The notes below the pieces were generated by a model that was not told the DNA's origin, did no database searches, and saw only the letters and a program-made list of their open reading frames with translations. A stretch of DNA of 64,000 nt from Locusta migratoria (Eukaryota; Arthropoda; Insecta; Orthoptera; Acrididae): positions 351,665,168-351,729,167 of the forward strand of contig CM048744.1 of assembly GCA_026315105.1 (NCBI GenBank), in the 5' to 3' direction. This document shows, in pieces, positions 1 to 11,601 of the stretch. The first letter of the stretch is position 1, and the number at the start of each line of letters is the position of its first letter. A program made the position numbers and the translations under genes.

Positions 1-159
1 CCTGCACGGAATTACTCAAGTACGCTTCCCGTGAGACACAAATTCTCAACTTTACCCCTGCCCATTATAACTCAAACTCGTAGTTATTGTAAACTAATTC
101 CCGTCAGAGCAAGGGCCTAGGACTGCCTCAGCACTGAAAAAAGAATTATTGCTCGTCAT

Positions 160-163
<4 letters not shown>

Positions 164-230
<67 letters not shown>
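164..230. repeat. (AT)n microsatellite
   Basis: An uninterrupted AT dinucleotide run of about 33 units. Frames crossing it encode only Tyr-Ile repeats, so they are not genes. Such a long pure run is expected to be length-polymorphic. Confidence 0.97.
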
Positions 231-233
<3 letters not shown>

Positions 234-320
234 TTTCCGACATATCCGAAAGGACACCACACATGTATATAAATAACATGAAATATTGGGTAACGAAGGA
301 AGTGTCTATAGAAGAAAGAT

Positions 321-517
321 GGCCGCGGTGCCCGAGGGGACTGAGGCTCTCCAGTCACGGTCTGCACGGCCACTATGGTCGGCGGTTCGAATCCCCCCTC
401 GGACATGGATATTTGTGCCGTCCTTAGTATTAGCTAGTTCATAAGTAGTTTGTAAGTTTAGGGACTGATGACCCCGCAGTCAAGTCCCATAAGCTATACA
501 AACAATTGAACATTTTG
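321..517 (+). mobile_element. tRNA-derived SINE, family A, copy 1
   Basis: Starts GGCCGCGGTG and carries a Pol III B box (GGTTCGAATCC), followed by the family tail: TTTAGGGACTGATGACC, AAGTCCCATAAGCT and an end near ACAAACAATTGAACATTTT. The same body recurs about ten times in this window in both orientations, which defines the family. No clear target-site duplication was found here; the left flank is close to the (AT)n tract. Confidence 0.9.
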
Positions 518-1021
518 ACTGCAATATCTGCAATGTTTCTTGGGAAAATGTCTAGGTACAAATGATGCAATAAAAATAATTTTCATTTTTATTATCGTGT
601 ACTGGCATGATGAAAAATGACGTGTTAATTTTGAAACAATGAAAGGTATTGTTAATTTGAAAATTCATTTCAGTTTATCTTGCACAGAATTTTACGAATA
701 TCTTCTTTCAGATAAGAAACTACTAGAGTTAATTCATTATTATATCGAGTACATCAAAGGTAAATCTCAGGATCAAATGCAGCATTTGTAAATGATTACC
801 TGAAAATTGCAGAAAATATATCCAAGCTACTGTAATAAAATATAAACATCTCTATTTTTATTTCTCAAGAAATAAATGTTATTTATGTCTAAGTACCTAT
901 ATTTTCGTATCCAAATCACAAAACAAAGATACATTCTGGCTATTGGGTTTTTCATTTGTTGCATCGTCATATGCATATCACCGATTTCAAAATATCATGA
1001 TAACTGACAAGTAAGCGTACT
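518..1021. other. AT-rich intergenic stretch, nothing recognised
   Basis: No frame of useful length and no recognisable repeat or RNA signature on either strand. Poly(A)-like and poly(T)-like short runs only. Confidence 0.5.
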
Positions 1022-1032
1022 ACGTGGAAACT

Positions 1033-2094
1033 GTTGTTGTTGTTGTTGTGGTCTTCAGTCCGGAGACTGGTTTGATGCAGCTCTCCATAATATCCTATCC
1101 TGAGCAAGTCTCTTCAACACCACATAAAAACGGCACCCTACATCTGTTTGAATCTGCTTACTGTAGCCATCTCTTGGTCTTCCTCTGCGGTTTTTACCCC
1201 ACACACTTCCCTCCAACGCTAAATTCACAATTCCTTGAAGTCTAATAATGTGTCCTACCAAACCAATCCCTCCTTTTCGTCAAGATATGCCAGAAATTCC
1301 TTTTCTCCCCAATTGTTTCAGTACCTCATCATTAGTTACGTGATCTACCCACCTAATCTTCAGAATTCTTCTGTAGCACCATATTTCAAAACACTCTATC
1401 CTCTTCCTGCCCGCACTGTTTGTCGTCCATGTTTCACTCCCATACAAGGCAACACTCCACACAAATGCCTTCAGAAAGGACTTCCTTAGGCTTAAATCAA
1501 TATTCGATGTTAACATATTTCTGTTTTTCAAGAATGCCTTTCTACCCATTGCCATTCTGCATTTTATATCCTCTGTACTGCGACCATCATTTGTTATTTT
1601 ACTGCCCAAGTAACAAAACTCATCTACCTCCTTTTTTGTTTCGTTACCTAATCTAATTTCTTCAGCATCACCTGATTTTCTTAGACTGCATTCCATTACC
1701 CTAGTTTTGCTCTTGTTAATCTTCATGCACCTTTCAGCACACTGTCCATTCCGTTCAACAGCTCTTCCAGGTCCTTTGCTGTCTCTGACAGAATTACTAT
1801 GTCGGCGGCAAAACGCAATGTTTTTAATTCTTCACCCTGAACTTTAATTCCTTCTCCAAATTTCTCCTTGCTTTCCTTTATAGCTTGCTCAATGTACAAA
1901 TTGAATAACAATGGAGAAAGACTACAACCCTGTCTTACTCCCTTCCCAACCACTGCATCCCTTTCATGTCCTTCAACTCTGACAACCGCTGTCTGGTTTT
2001 TGTACAAGTTGTAAATAACCTTACGTTCCCTATATTTTACTCCTGCTTGCTTCAGAACTTGAAACAGTTTATTCCAATCAACATGGAAACATCA
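1033..2094 (-). mobile_element. RTE-clade LINE, copy A (5'-truncated)
   Basis: The minus strand encodes the C-terminal half of the same reverse transcriptase found intact at 32.9-34.7 kb. It ends at the left in the family 3' signature (CAGTCTCCGGACTGAAGACC) followed by a (CAA)n tail. An 11-bp direct repeat ACGTGGAAACT at 1022-1032 and 2095-2105 flanks it, marking a target-primed insertion. The 5' truncation point is near 2085; about 10 bp between it and the duplication is filler. Confidence 0.92.
1055..2007 (-). pseudogene. RTE reverse transcriptase, C-terminal pseudogene (copy A)
   Basis: Two adjoining frames read from 2007 to 1723 and 1726 to 1280 on the minus strand, with a further piece at 1261-1055. 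They contain the GKGVRQGCSLSPLLFNLYIE motif (RT domain B), then LRFAADIVILSE where the intact family has FADD, so one of the paired catalytic aspartates is already lost. The conserved C-terminal region with YGSETWT and a GSVWGKNRRGRPRD tail follows. Frame changes at about 1725 and 1270 break the frame. This is a dead fragment of a mobile-element polymerase. Confidence 0.9.
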
Positions 2095-2105
2095 ACGTGG
2101 AAACT

Positions 2106-2335
2106 ATGACTTTGCATATGGCTCTGACCGTTAGCAGTCTCGAGACTTGGCTTCGTACTGCTTTTTAGGCGTTCGTTGGCATCCGTGCCGCATACTATTG
2201 GCAGATATAGGCTGCATTGTTGTCTACTTCGTCACTGAGCCTGGTTGATGTTCTATTGTGTTCGATAGCTGAGAACCCAAGGTCCCCGGGAAATTATTCA
2301 TTTCAATCTTCAATTAGTTCATGTCCCACTTTCTT
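2106..2335. other. Short intergenic stretch
   Basis: Sequence between the RTE copy and the CT-rich tract. No coding or repeat signature recognised. Confidence 0.4.
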
Positions 2336-2605
2336 TTCTCTCTCTGTCCACCTTCTCTATCCTTCTCTCTCTGTCCATCTACTCGTCTCTCCCCTCTCCC
2401 TTTCTGTTCACCTGCTGCTCCACCCATCTCCTCCTGTCCCTTCCACCTCCCCCTCTCTCTGCTCATCTCCTTTCGCCTGTCTGTCGCCATCTCCCGTCTC
2501 TCATTCTCCTCCTTTCCCCTGTCTCTGTCCGTTTGTCCGTCTCCTACTCTTTCCTCTCTCTCTGTCCGTCTCCTCCCTTCCCTTACTGTCCGTCTCCTTC
2601 TGCGC
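2336..2605. repeat. CT-rich imperfect minisatellite
   Basis: Repeated CTCTCTGTCC(A/G)TCT(C/A)C-type units on the plus strand, almost purely pyrimidine over 270 bp. It keeps frames open by composition (Ser/Pro/Leu-rich translations up to 163 residues), which I do not regard as a protein. Confidence 0.85.
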
Positions 2606-2639
2606 CAACTCCCACTCCCCTATATATGAAAACGTACAT

Positions 2640-3289
2640 ATATGCGCCAAGTTTCGTGGCGAAGTATCAAACAGTGTCAAACCCGTAAGGTACCCTTCGC
2701 CATGCTAAATTCACTGGCTTGCAGATTATAAAAATCTCCTTCATCAAAACATACATTACTGTGCTGACGTTAATGGTGACCAAACAATTTGGATGTTTGT
2801 TGTAATGTACCCTCCGCCATTCACCTACGGAGGCTTACGAAAGGTAGCCCATATATTAATTCGGGGTGTAAGCTATCTTCATACCACATTTCATTCAATC
2901 TCATCCAGCCGTTTCATCGAAAAGAGTAACAAACGTGTTAACCCATTGTATGGTACCCTCCGCCATGCATCCTAAAGGTAGTTCATGCGTTAATTCAAGG
3001 ATGCCAAATTTCACTCAAATCCGTCCAGTTGTTTCAACGTGAAGAGAAAGAAACTTATTAACCCGTTGTACCCTCCACGTACACCGTACGGTGGCCCATA
3101 TACTAATCGCCGCGGTGGAGTAGCCGAGCGGTCTAAAGCGTCTCGCTGCGGAGCGCGCGGTTGCTCGCCGTGGAGGTTCGAGTCCTCCCTGGGGCATGGG
3201 TGTGTGTGTTTGTCCTTAGGTTAGTTTACCTAGGTTTAAGTAGTTTGTAAGCTACGGACTGATGACCACGCAGTTTGGTACCTATTTAT

Positions 3290-3342
<53 letters not shown>

Positions 3343-3410
3343 AACATTTGTACTAATCAGGGTATAAGCTATCTCTGTTCAACATTTCATTCATATTAAA
3401 AGTCGACCAC
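2640..3410 (+). repeat. Dispersed repeat family R1, degenerate tandem units, split by a SINE
   Basis: Three degenerate units begin with GTACCCTCCGCCATGCA-like sequence at about 2807, 2948 and 3068, and continue through a conserved tract reading roughly TTTCATTCAAATCCGTCCAG. The third unit is interrupted by the SINE at 3109-3340 and resumes at about 3350 with ACTAATCAGGGTATAAGC. The same sequence recurs at 5571-5810. I do not know which transposon class it belongs to. Confidence 0.65.
3109..3340 (+). mobile_element. tRNA-derived SINE, family B, with poly(A)
   Basis: A tRNA-like head with A box (GTAGCCGAGCGG) and B box (GGTTCGAGTCC) is followed by the tail GTAAGCTACGGACTGATGACC and a roughly 50-nt poly(A). 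The tail is related to that of family A, but the head derives from a different, Leu/Ser-like tRNA. TACTAATC occurs on both sides (3101-3109 area and 3351-3358), a possible target duplication. It lies inside repeat R1. Confidence 0.88.
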
Positions 3411-5570
3411 TGTACGTAACAGGAGCCTTGTTTAATCACTAAAATTAGTAAATAAGGTCCGAGTGAACCACTGGTTACTCCCTGCTACAAAGCCTTGTTC
3501 CCTGCCCCAAACTGAGAACAGACTCGCTTCAAATTACTTGAATAACAGGAAGTTAATACTAGAGTGGTCAATATAAATAGCAGTTCACACGTTATTACAC
3601 ACAGACATTAATAAGCAAGCCCCCAAAATTGAAGTTATCTTAGAAAGGTGGCTAAGGAAACATTTATGGTGCAACGGAATATTGCATCTGTACTAGTTCT
3701 CAGCACTTGTGAAGAATAATATTAAATAAAAGAGGGAAGGTGCTCTAAAACTACGATTTATAGGCAACGTACGGATTATGCTATTATGCTGAACATAAAC
3801 GTGTTTATTTGGATAGAAAACAAGCAAAATGAGGAACCAATTTCGTTAACACAATAAAAATGCATCTCTTACATGGATTAATGCAGACGGTGCCCAGCCT
3901 AAATTATACATGATTTAACGCTATTGGGGAAGGATTCACAAACAACACTCATTCTCTCAGACGAGGCGGAAGCAGGCGCCGCTATCGTAGGCGGAATTCA
4001 GCAAGTCGGAGGTACCACAAAACGCAATATACAAAACACTTTGAAGCTGGCTCTGGTCTGTCGTGCCTATTTTGAGATGGTGCGTGTGTATAGCCAAGTT
4101 AAATTACATCTGAATTGGACCGCGAGCAAACACGCTAACGGCAACAGACGGCTACGTTACATGAACGCAATCCACTGATTGTGAAGTGGTTGAAAATCGG
4201 ATTCATTATACAAAATCACGGTGGATTCTTACGTTGCAGTCTGTCAGCAATTGATCTAGGTACTGGTTTTATATGAGAAGTGGCGTGAACTCAGGCGACT
4301 AGCTGCAAACCCCGGAAGTCGGAACTCGGTCCCACGTGGTTCCGAAAATCTATAAAATTGAATAAATTCAGTTTCCGAAAATTAAAGAAAATTAACTACA
4401 GCATGCAACCCATAGAAATGCTTAGAATTACATAAGGAAGCTATTGAAGGAGGTTGTCAAGGCTCAGAGAGAATTACTGACAAGACAGAGTGCGTTTCTA
4501 CAACTCGGGGAGGAAACAGCAAAATTAAAATAAGCGGGGAGAGAAAATCGCGAAATATTAGTGGAAATCAGACGGATACCCGCATAGTTACTTGCCCTAT
4601 TGGCATGGAACAAACAAGACTGGAAGCTGAAGACTCTGTTCTATGAACCAACCACGTTGAACACATATCAGTCACGGAAGGAAACGATGAGAAGATTTTT
4701 ACATGCGCTGTGTAAAATGAACATATTAGAACACCTATTAGAAATCGGGCCCCACAAAGCTAGAAAGTATTCATACAGAGTTCATACATCGCCATAATAC
4801 ACGAAAGGTTTTAACATATCAGGCCGTTATCAAACTGCAACTAGAATCACACACGCCGCGTTTATCTATTGGAAATCACTGAATTGAAAAACGAGAACAC
4901 ATTTCTGCACACGATCGGAGAAAATATTCCAAAAAATAATTCTAAGTTCACGAATCTAAGTTAAATGTGCTAGTCAATGAAACGCTACCACATCCAGAAA
5001 CAAGATCAGAACCAACCTTACCTTACCAGACGCCCAGAACAGAATGAAGATCCAGCGGTCATGAGGCGGGAAACTGCTACTGGAAGCTGGAAAATCCAGG
5101 AAAACAGCGGCGGCGGGGACGGACAGCGATATTCGCGCTGGAGGGAAGGTTCGCTAACTAGCCCACAACTAAAGGGTGTGGAAACCTCTGTGGCAGCACG
5201 AGCAGCTATCGATACTGAGGCAGAGAGAACGATGCAAAGCGAGCTATCACTCCCCACATTCAAACAGCCATAGATTCTCGCACACACTTAAAAGTACAAC
5301 AACTGCAGATTCTCACAGGGACAGTGGCACAGCGAAGAAGCCTTACTTATGCCTCATTAATTAATATAATAATAAATTATCAACACAACAAAATAAGAAA
5401 AACCTGGCAATATTAACTAATATTTTAACACATGAAATAAAAATGCTATTCCTCCAGCCTTGAAAAGAGTGGGGTTCAACTTTAACAAAATGATAATCTA
5501 ACGACATTAAATAAATTATAACTTCACAGAAATATACAAAAAATATATGGAAGACGATAGACGGTTGTCT
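3411..5570. other. 2.2-kb stretch without recognised features
   Basis: Frames of 60-98 residues occur (for example 3924-4178, 4600-4797, 4977-5273 on plus), but none shows a domain, compositional bias or conserved motif I recognise. I treat them as chance. Confidence 0.45.
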
Positions 5571-5810
5571 TTCAATATCCATGAAGCCATTTCAGCGTGA
5601 AGGTATAAGAAATGAATTAACGAACTGTAAAGCACCCCCGCCATGCACCATACGAAGTTAATTTTAGTATGCCTAAAAACGTTCGCGCGAGTGCAAACAA
5701 TGACTTGACAAAGTTTTATCGCAATCGGTTGTACGGTATGGTCGTGCATAAAATACGAACAAAAAGGACAAACAAACATTATTCTTTATATGTTAGATTT
5801 CAAATTCGCA
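5571..5810 (+). repeat. Dispersed repeat family R1, copy 2
   Basis: Matches the 2.7-3.1 kb units (CACCCCCGCCATGCACCATA) and then continues into a segment with TTTTATCGCAATCGGTTG and AAAATACGAACA. That segment is repeated at 6680-6760, linking the two blocks as parts of one family. Confidence 0.6.
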
Positions 5811-6290
5811 TTAAAACCATACGTTGGTAACAACAAAGTCTTTCTGCTGGTGGTTTTATTCTCCCCAATGGTATGCATCAAAGCTGAGAGCCAAAAAACC
5901 GTCATTTAAAAATTTGAATGAAGTATGCTTTCTACTGAAGCATATTTTTAAAAAAATTTCTTTCTTTTAAATTGCTTACATAAAATTCATATGGTGTGAA
6001 CAATATTTATGTTTTAAATGTTTTTTTTTTTTAATGATTATCACCCTGGAAAAAGTATCGTAACTTCCAAAGAGAGCTCCTAGAATTTTCAGAAATTTTG
6101 TTCCATTCGAAACTTCGCCAAAATCTGAAAATTAACTGTTTAGTCATGTTAATCAATTGAAATGACTGTAGGTAATCTGAATATAGTAATACTGCACTGA
6201 TAAACTGAATGATATTTAAAAATTTCAACAGGATCGGAATACAACTGTAGAATGTGACGAAGTCCATATGTAAAGTATACTCAGTCATGC
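5811..6290. other. AT-rich stretch, nothing recognised
   Basis: No assignable feature. A (T)10 run lies near 6020. Confidence 0.4.
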
Positions 6291-6399
6291 ACCATCCTAA
6301 ATTTTATGTGATACTGACCTTCCCTTTATTTTGAAGATCAAGTGTCCAAAATGTCATGAAGATTTTAGGATGAATAAAGTGTCCTTATTCGCATGCAAC

Positions 6400-6765
6400 A
6401 TGATGCCACAGGTTTTCAACCATGTAATTGTTTATGACGTCATATCTCCTGAACTATAGGTCGAGAGCAGTTCTTACCCCTATGTCAATTGTTGCCTCAT
6501 GGAAGGAATATGTCTACCAAATTTGGTTGAAATCGGTACAGTGGTTTAGAAGCAGACGTCGTATGATGCAGATCTTTTCCGCGCATTCCATTGTTTATTA
6601 CGTCATATCTCTTGAACTATTTGTCGTACAGTCATTTAATGGTGCCTAGATCATCGTGAAAGTGCAAGCAATATGTTGACCAAGTTTTATGACAATCGGT
6701 TGCACGGTACGGCCGCGCTTAAAATACGAACACACAAACATTCATTTTTATGTATTAGATGTGTA
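6400..6765 (+). repeat. Dispersed repeat R1 with two TGACGTCAT-type motifs
   Basis: Contains TTTATGACGTCATATCTCC at about 6430 and a diverged copy TTTATTACGTCATATCTC at about 6595. Each is followed by GAACTAT and a GTCGTAC-like tract. Between them is a GGTTGAAATCGGTACAGTGG element. The block ends in ACAATCGGTTGCACGGTACG and AAAATACGAACAC, as in the block ending at 5810. Confidence 0.6.
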
Positions 6766-7360
6766 AACACAAATAGTAATCTAAACTTCGATAACACAAT
6801 GTATCTGATTGACAGTAACACCCGTCGTACAGAATGCTACTTGCATGCAAGCTCAAAACACACGTTTGTGTTGCGCGCACTGCGTTTCTGTGGAACATGG
6901 AAGCAGAGCATGTGCCGCCCCCTCCTCCCTGCGCCAAAACACAAGTGTCCCCCCCCCTTTACCCCTTCAAATCTGGCCAGCCTACACACGCAGTACATCC
7001 GCTCATTGGCGGTTTACAGCAACTTTGTCCACTGTTTCCCAGAAATTCTCCCGTAAATGCTGTCCTTTATTATTTTCCGAAGTTTTACAATTCGACTCCA
7101 ATGAACGTTACAGACATTATGGAATAAAATAAAATAATAAAGGAATGCTTATCAAGTAGTCACCTCTGGATATAATTCATGAATTTCATTCTCCTTTTTA
7201 AGGAACTTACGATTCATGTTCTGGTCGGTCGGGATTCAAGTATTGGAAGGTGAAAATGATGCCTAACAACGTTCTCCAATTCTTGATTGTCGATCGTTAT
7301 TGTCAAAATAATTATAGTCAGTAAGATAGGCCAAAATCGCATAGGGGAAATAGATAAATA
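6766..7360. other. Intergenic stretch with a C-rich patch
   Basis: C-rich patch near 6918-6962. Overlapping short frames in three phases around 6750-7130 reflect composition. No product recognised. Confidence 0.4.
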
Positions 7361-8665
7361 CAGGGTGTCCAAAAAAGGGCTCCCTGATTTCAAAATTAAA
7401 TATCTCGAAAACAAAGATCGATAGAGGAATGCAGTAAACGGTATGTTTATTGTGAAAGCAGTAAGAAGTTTATACGACAGTTTGAAATAATAGTTACAAA
7501 ATCTGCTAACAGATTGCGTTGTACGCTGTACAGCTCATATCAGCACACATAAGTGAAATAATCGTATGAAAACACTCTTTGCAAACAATCACATCACAAT
7601 GTTTTCAAAATGTTCACCATTGGCACTACAGAGGTGGCGCAAACGAAGAATGAAATTCGCCAACACATTTCGTAGTGTCTCAAACGAAATGGATTCACAT
7701 GCCACAGAGATCGCCGATTCAAGCTCGTCCAGCGTGGCGGGATGCTTCGTGTAGACCATGTCTTTCACTGTGCCGCACAAAAAAAGTCACAGGGAGTCAT
7801 ATCCGGCGAATATGGAGGCCAATCCATGCCTGCACCAGTAAATTTGGGATATTCCAAAGCAATGACTCGATTCCCGAAGTATTCCTCAAGAAAGCGAAAC
7901 ACTTGTTCGGTCCGAAGTGGTCGGGCTCCATCTTGCATAAACCATTCCGTACCTGGTCGATCCACTAACGCTTGCTGTGTGGCGACAAATTGTTCCAAAA
8001 TTGCAACGTAACATGCACCAGTGACCGTTTCTCGAATGAAAAAAGGGCCAATAATGCCTCTGCTGCATACTGCAGCCCACACAGTAACTTCAGGAGAATA
8101 CAGGGGTTTCACTTCACACCAATATGGCTTTTCGGAACCCCAAAATCGCCAGTTATGCTTATTCACGTATCCATTCATGTGGAAGTGTTCTTCATCTGTA
8201 AACCAGATGCAGCCAACATCAAATCCTTCACTATCAATCATTGTGAGCATCTGATTAGCAAATGCAACCCTTTGTTGCACAGCTCGTATGGGTATGTCCT
8301 AGTGCGTTTGAATTTGAATGGAAACATGTGTGGGCTCCTTCTCAGTATTTTCTGCGTGCTGGAACGCTTCAAACCAGTCTCAGATACAATTCCACGGACG
8401 GATGACATTGGATTTCGCTGAATAATTCCAGAAACTGTGGCGATATTTTCAGGCGTAACTGCAGTTTGCTTGCGACCAACATTCCCCACTAGATCATCAG
8501 TTACGCTGCCTGTTCGTTGAAATTTTGCGAAGAGCGTACGAAATACTTACGCATCGGGTCCTTTTGGAACATTAAATCGTGCTTGAAAACTTCACCTAGG
8601 ACTCTCTTCTAACCTGTGGTACTCTAGCATCAGAAAAACTCTTTGTTCAATGGAGTACATGGTTT
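7361..8665 (-). mobile_element. Mariner/IS630-type DNA transposon, decayed
   Basis: The left end begins CAGGGTGTCCAAAAAAGGG, a typical terminal sequence of insect mariner-like elements. It is followed on the minus strand by a transposase pseudogene. I could not find a matching right terminal repeat near 8.6-8.75 kb, so that end is either lost or truncated at the boundary with the adjacent piggyBac fragment. Confidence 0.75.
7589..8665 (-). pseudogene. Mariner-type DDE transposase pseudogene
   Basis: Read on the minus strand, the order is: a helix-turn-helix region (VTPENIATVSGIIQRNP and TGLKRSSTQKILRR, about 8489-8320), a first catalytic Asp (WFTDEEHFHMNGY), a second (WFMQDGARPLRT), and a third in WPPYSPDMTPCDFF. 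This is the layout of the mariner/IS630 family seen in insect proteins with the DUF4817-type N-terminus. The fragments 8489-8238, 8280-7765 and 7780-7589 lie in different frames, and stops occur near the N-terminus. The catalytic triad itself survives, but the protein could not be made. Confidence 0.85.
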
Positions 8666-8745
8666 TAATCTCTTCCTTCGGTACGCTAACCTTTCACGTT
8701 TCAATAGTGGAACTGATCGCTCTGGGCTTCGGATCACTATTTATA

Positions 8746-9238
8746 CTATTTATTGTTCAGAAAATCGACAAAACAACATACAAAACAATCGGTTCTACAA
8801 TCATCAAACTCGGAATACTCACAAGAAATTTGACGCAAATCCTCTTGCACAATGCCTGGATCATCATCTGAATTGTCGATTTCGTCGTCCCTACTGTCAT
8901 TATCAATCAAATCTTTCTCAAATTTATGAAAAATTTCGTCCAGCGTAAAGCCATGTACGTTCATTTACCTACTGACTGAGCGGTCACAACTTTCTACCTG
9001 CCCCGCTTCAAACAATGAATGTGACCAATCGGCAGATTTAGAGACTAAATTTACAAGACCTAAGGGCTGATTCAGACACTAGAGTTACCAAGTAAAGGCA
9101 TTTAAGAGAGATGTTGCATGTCAGAAAACTTGATTTTGTATTTAAAAGCAAAAAAACGAAGCTCACGTCAAATAACGTGATCGGATTTCTACATAAATTT
9201 CATTATCCCGTCAATTGACGTCATTGGCAGTCACAGTA
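8746..9238 (-). mobile_element. piggyBac-like element, 5' end fragment
   Basis: The right terminus reads (plus strand) GTCATTGGCAGTCACAGTA, directly followed by TTAA at 9239-9242, the piggyBac target. A 72-residue minus-strand frame begins at 8964 (MNVHGFTLDEIFHKFE) and is strongly acidic (DNDSRDDEIDNSDDDP), resembling the acidic N-terminus of piggyBac transposases. It stops where the mariner remnant begins. The rest of the element is missing. Confidence 0.55.
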
Positions 9239-9300
9239 TTAAATCGGTGTGAGAGGGCTTGCGGTAAGCTGAATGATCAAGAGAGGCATCCATCAACCTT

Positions 9301-10413
9301 TCGTTCATCTACATCTACATAGATACTCTGCAAATCACATTAAAGTGCCTGGCACAGGGTTCATTAACCACTTTCAATACTTTTCTCTATCGTTCCATTA
9401 TCTAATAGCGCACGGGAAGAAAGACCACCTAAATCGTTCCATTTTCGACCTGATTTCCCTAATTTTATTGGGATGGTCATGTCTCGCTATGTAGATGGGT
9501 GCTAGAAAAAAATATTTTCACATTCAAAAGTAAAAGTCGGTGATTGAAACTTCGCAAACAGATCACGCCGCAATGAATAACGTCTTTCTGTTAATAATTT
9601 ACACCCCAATTCTTGCAACATTTCCGTGACGCTTTCCACCCTGTAACGTGATAAAACGAGCTGCCCTTCTCTGAACCTTATCAATGTCTTCCGTCAGTCC
9701 CATCTGGTGAGGGTCCCACACTGGGTAACAGTACTTCAGGAGAATGTGATTTAGACAGTTTCTTTAGTGGAGCTGTTGGAACTTCGAAGCGTTCTACCAA
9801 TGAAACGTAACCTTTGGTTCGCCTTCCCCACAATATTTTCTTTGTGTTCTCTCCAGTCTATGTTGTTCGTAATTGTAACTCCAAAGTATTTGCTGGAATT
9901 TACGACCTTAAGGTTTGACTGGTTTATCGTGTAATTGAAGTTCAGCGGATTTCTTTTAGTGGTCATGTGTATTACTTCAAATTTTTCTTTATTTAGTGTC
10001 AACTGCCAATCTTCGCACCATGTAGAAATTTTGTCAAAGTCACTTTGCAGTTGCTTTTGATCTTGTGTTGACTTCACTAACCGATAAACGACAGCATCAT
10101 CCGCGAACGGTCTAATGGAGCTATTCACATTGTCTCCTAAATCGTTCATAAACACAAGGAAGAGTAAGAGACCTATAACGCTTCCCTGGGGAAGGCCAGA
10201 TATCACTTCCTTTTTACTCGATGACTTACTGTCAATTACAACTAACTGTGTCCTTTCTGATAGGAAATCGTGAATCCAATCGCACAATTCCATATCGGAG
10301 ATATTCCATAAGGACGCAATTTCATTAGAAGCCGTTTGTGGGGTACAGTGTCAAAAACCTTCCGGAAATCCAGAAATATGGAATCGATTTCAGACCCCTT
10401 GTCGACGGCACTA
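9301..10413 (-). mobile_element. CR1/Jockey-like LINE, copy 1 (3' part)
   Basis: The 3' end on the minus strand is the family signature (plus strand ATCTACATCTACATAGATAC). The body encodes the C-terminal half of a reverse transcriptase. It is cut off at about 10413 exactly where the 3' end of a second copy starts. The sequence after 12,168 (CTTATCACT...) resembles the expected continuation, so copy 2 probably inserted into copy 1. Confidence 0.85.
9751..10293 (-). pseudogene. CR1/Jockey-like reverse transcriptase fragment
   Basis: A 180-residue frame on the minus strand covers RT domains from DFLSERTQLVVIDSK through SGLPQGSVIGLLLFLVFMND, the catalytic FADDAVVYR, WCEDWQLTLNKEKFEV and SSKYFGVTITNNIDW. 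The double aspartate is retained. The frame lacks the N-terminal fingers and the endonuclease, and it ends before the usual C-terminal region, which follows in other frames down to 9500 (RVESVTEMLQELG). It is part of a 5'-truncated LINE and not expressed as such. Confidence 0.88.
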
Positions 10414-10492
10414 CGTCTACATCTACATGGGATACTCTGGAAATCACATTTAAGTGCCTGGCAGAGGGTTCATCCAACCACCATTATACTAT

Positions 10493-11325
10493 TTATCTCC
10501 CATTCCATTCTCGAATAGCGCGCGGGAAGAAAGAACACCTGAATCTCTCTGTTCTAGCTCTGATTTCTCGTATTTTATTCTGATGATCATTTCTACCTAT
10601 GTAAGTGGGAGTCAACAATATATTTTCGGATTCGGAGGAGAATGTTGGCGATTGGAGTTTCGCAAGTAGACCACGCTGCAGCGACAAGCGCCGTTGTTGT
10701 AATGATTCCCATCCCAGATCCTGTATCATTTCCGTAAAGCTGTCTCTCCTGTATCGTGACAATACGAAATGAGCTGCCCTTCTTTGGACTCTTTCGATGT
10801 CCTTCGTCCTTCGATCCCACACTGGGCTGCAATACTCCAAAAATGGACGGACAAACCTAGTGTATGCAGTTTTTTTTGTAGTTCTGTGCAGGTTTTAAGG
10901 GATCTGCCGATAAAACGCAGTCCTTGGTTAGCATTTCCCACGATATTATCTACGTGTTCTTTCCAATTTAAGTCTGAAGTAATAGTACTTCCTAGATATT
11001 TTGTGGAGTTTAGGACCTTCACGTTTGATGGATTTATCTTGTAAACAAAGTTTAACGGATTTCTTTTCGTACTCATTTGATCGACTTCACACTTCTCATT
11101 ATTTAGAGTCAATTGCCAATTTTTACACCATACTGATATCTTATTCAGATCGTTCTGCAGTTGGTTTTGATCTTCAGATGATTTTACTAGACGGCAAATG
11201 ACGGCGTCATCTACAAACAACCTAAGAGAGCTACTTAGATTTTCCACTACATCGTTTTTGTAAATAAGGAACAGCAGAGGACCAATAACACTACCCTGTG
11301 GAATGCCCGATATCACCTCTGTTTT
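10493..11325 (-). pseudogene. CR1/Jockey-like RT, C-terminal part (copy 2)
   Basis: On the minus strand, 11331-10726 reads TEVISGIPQGSVIGPLLFLI, then LRLFVDDAVICRLVK. Here the expected FADD is FVDD, so both aspartates are kept but Ala is replaced. WCKNWQLTLNNEKCEV follows. A frame change near 10,840 leads to PVWDRRTKDIERVQRRAAHFV and a tail ending in FFPRAIREWN at 10,493. These are the palm, thumb and C-terminal region of a LINE polymerase with at least one frameshift. Confidence 0.85.
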
Positions 11326-11526
11326 ACTCAAATGTTCAAATGTTTGATAAGCTTATGGGGATTAACTATGGGGTCATCAGTCCCTAAACTTACAAACTAC
11401 TTATGAACTACCTTATTCTAAAGACGGCACAAATATCCATGACCGAGGCGGGATTCGAACCCCAGACCGTAGTGGCCGTGCAGACCGTGACTGACGCGCC
11501 TCAGTCTCCTCGGCCACCGCGGCCGG
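11326..11526 (-). mobile_element. SINE family A, copy in LINE
   Basis: A full-length minus-strand copy with head CCGGCCGCGGTGG at the right and the family tail at the left. It is flanked by CTCTGTTTT at 11317-11325 and 11527-11535. It lies inside the RT gene of CR1-like copy 2 and is therefore younger than it. Confidence 0.95.
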
Positions 11527-11601
11527 CTCTGTTTTTGTCGATGCCTTACCATCGATTATTACGAACTGTGTCCTCTCTTACAGGAAATCCCCTATCCAGT
11601 C

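Noticed and set aside
94..427. Frames of 61-92 codons through the (AT)n tract
   Set aside because: They consist mostly of Tyr-Ile repeats produced by the microsatellite.
2217..2708. 163-codon plus-strand frame
   Set aside because: It spans the CT-rich minisatellite; the Ser/Pro/Leu content follows from composition and no domain is present.
3109..3190. Genuine tRNA gene
   Set aside because: The A and B boxes belong to a SINE with body, tail and poly(A); the acceptor stem does not pair well.
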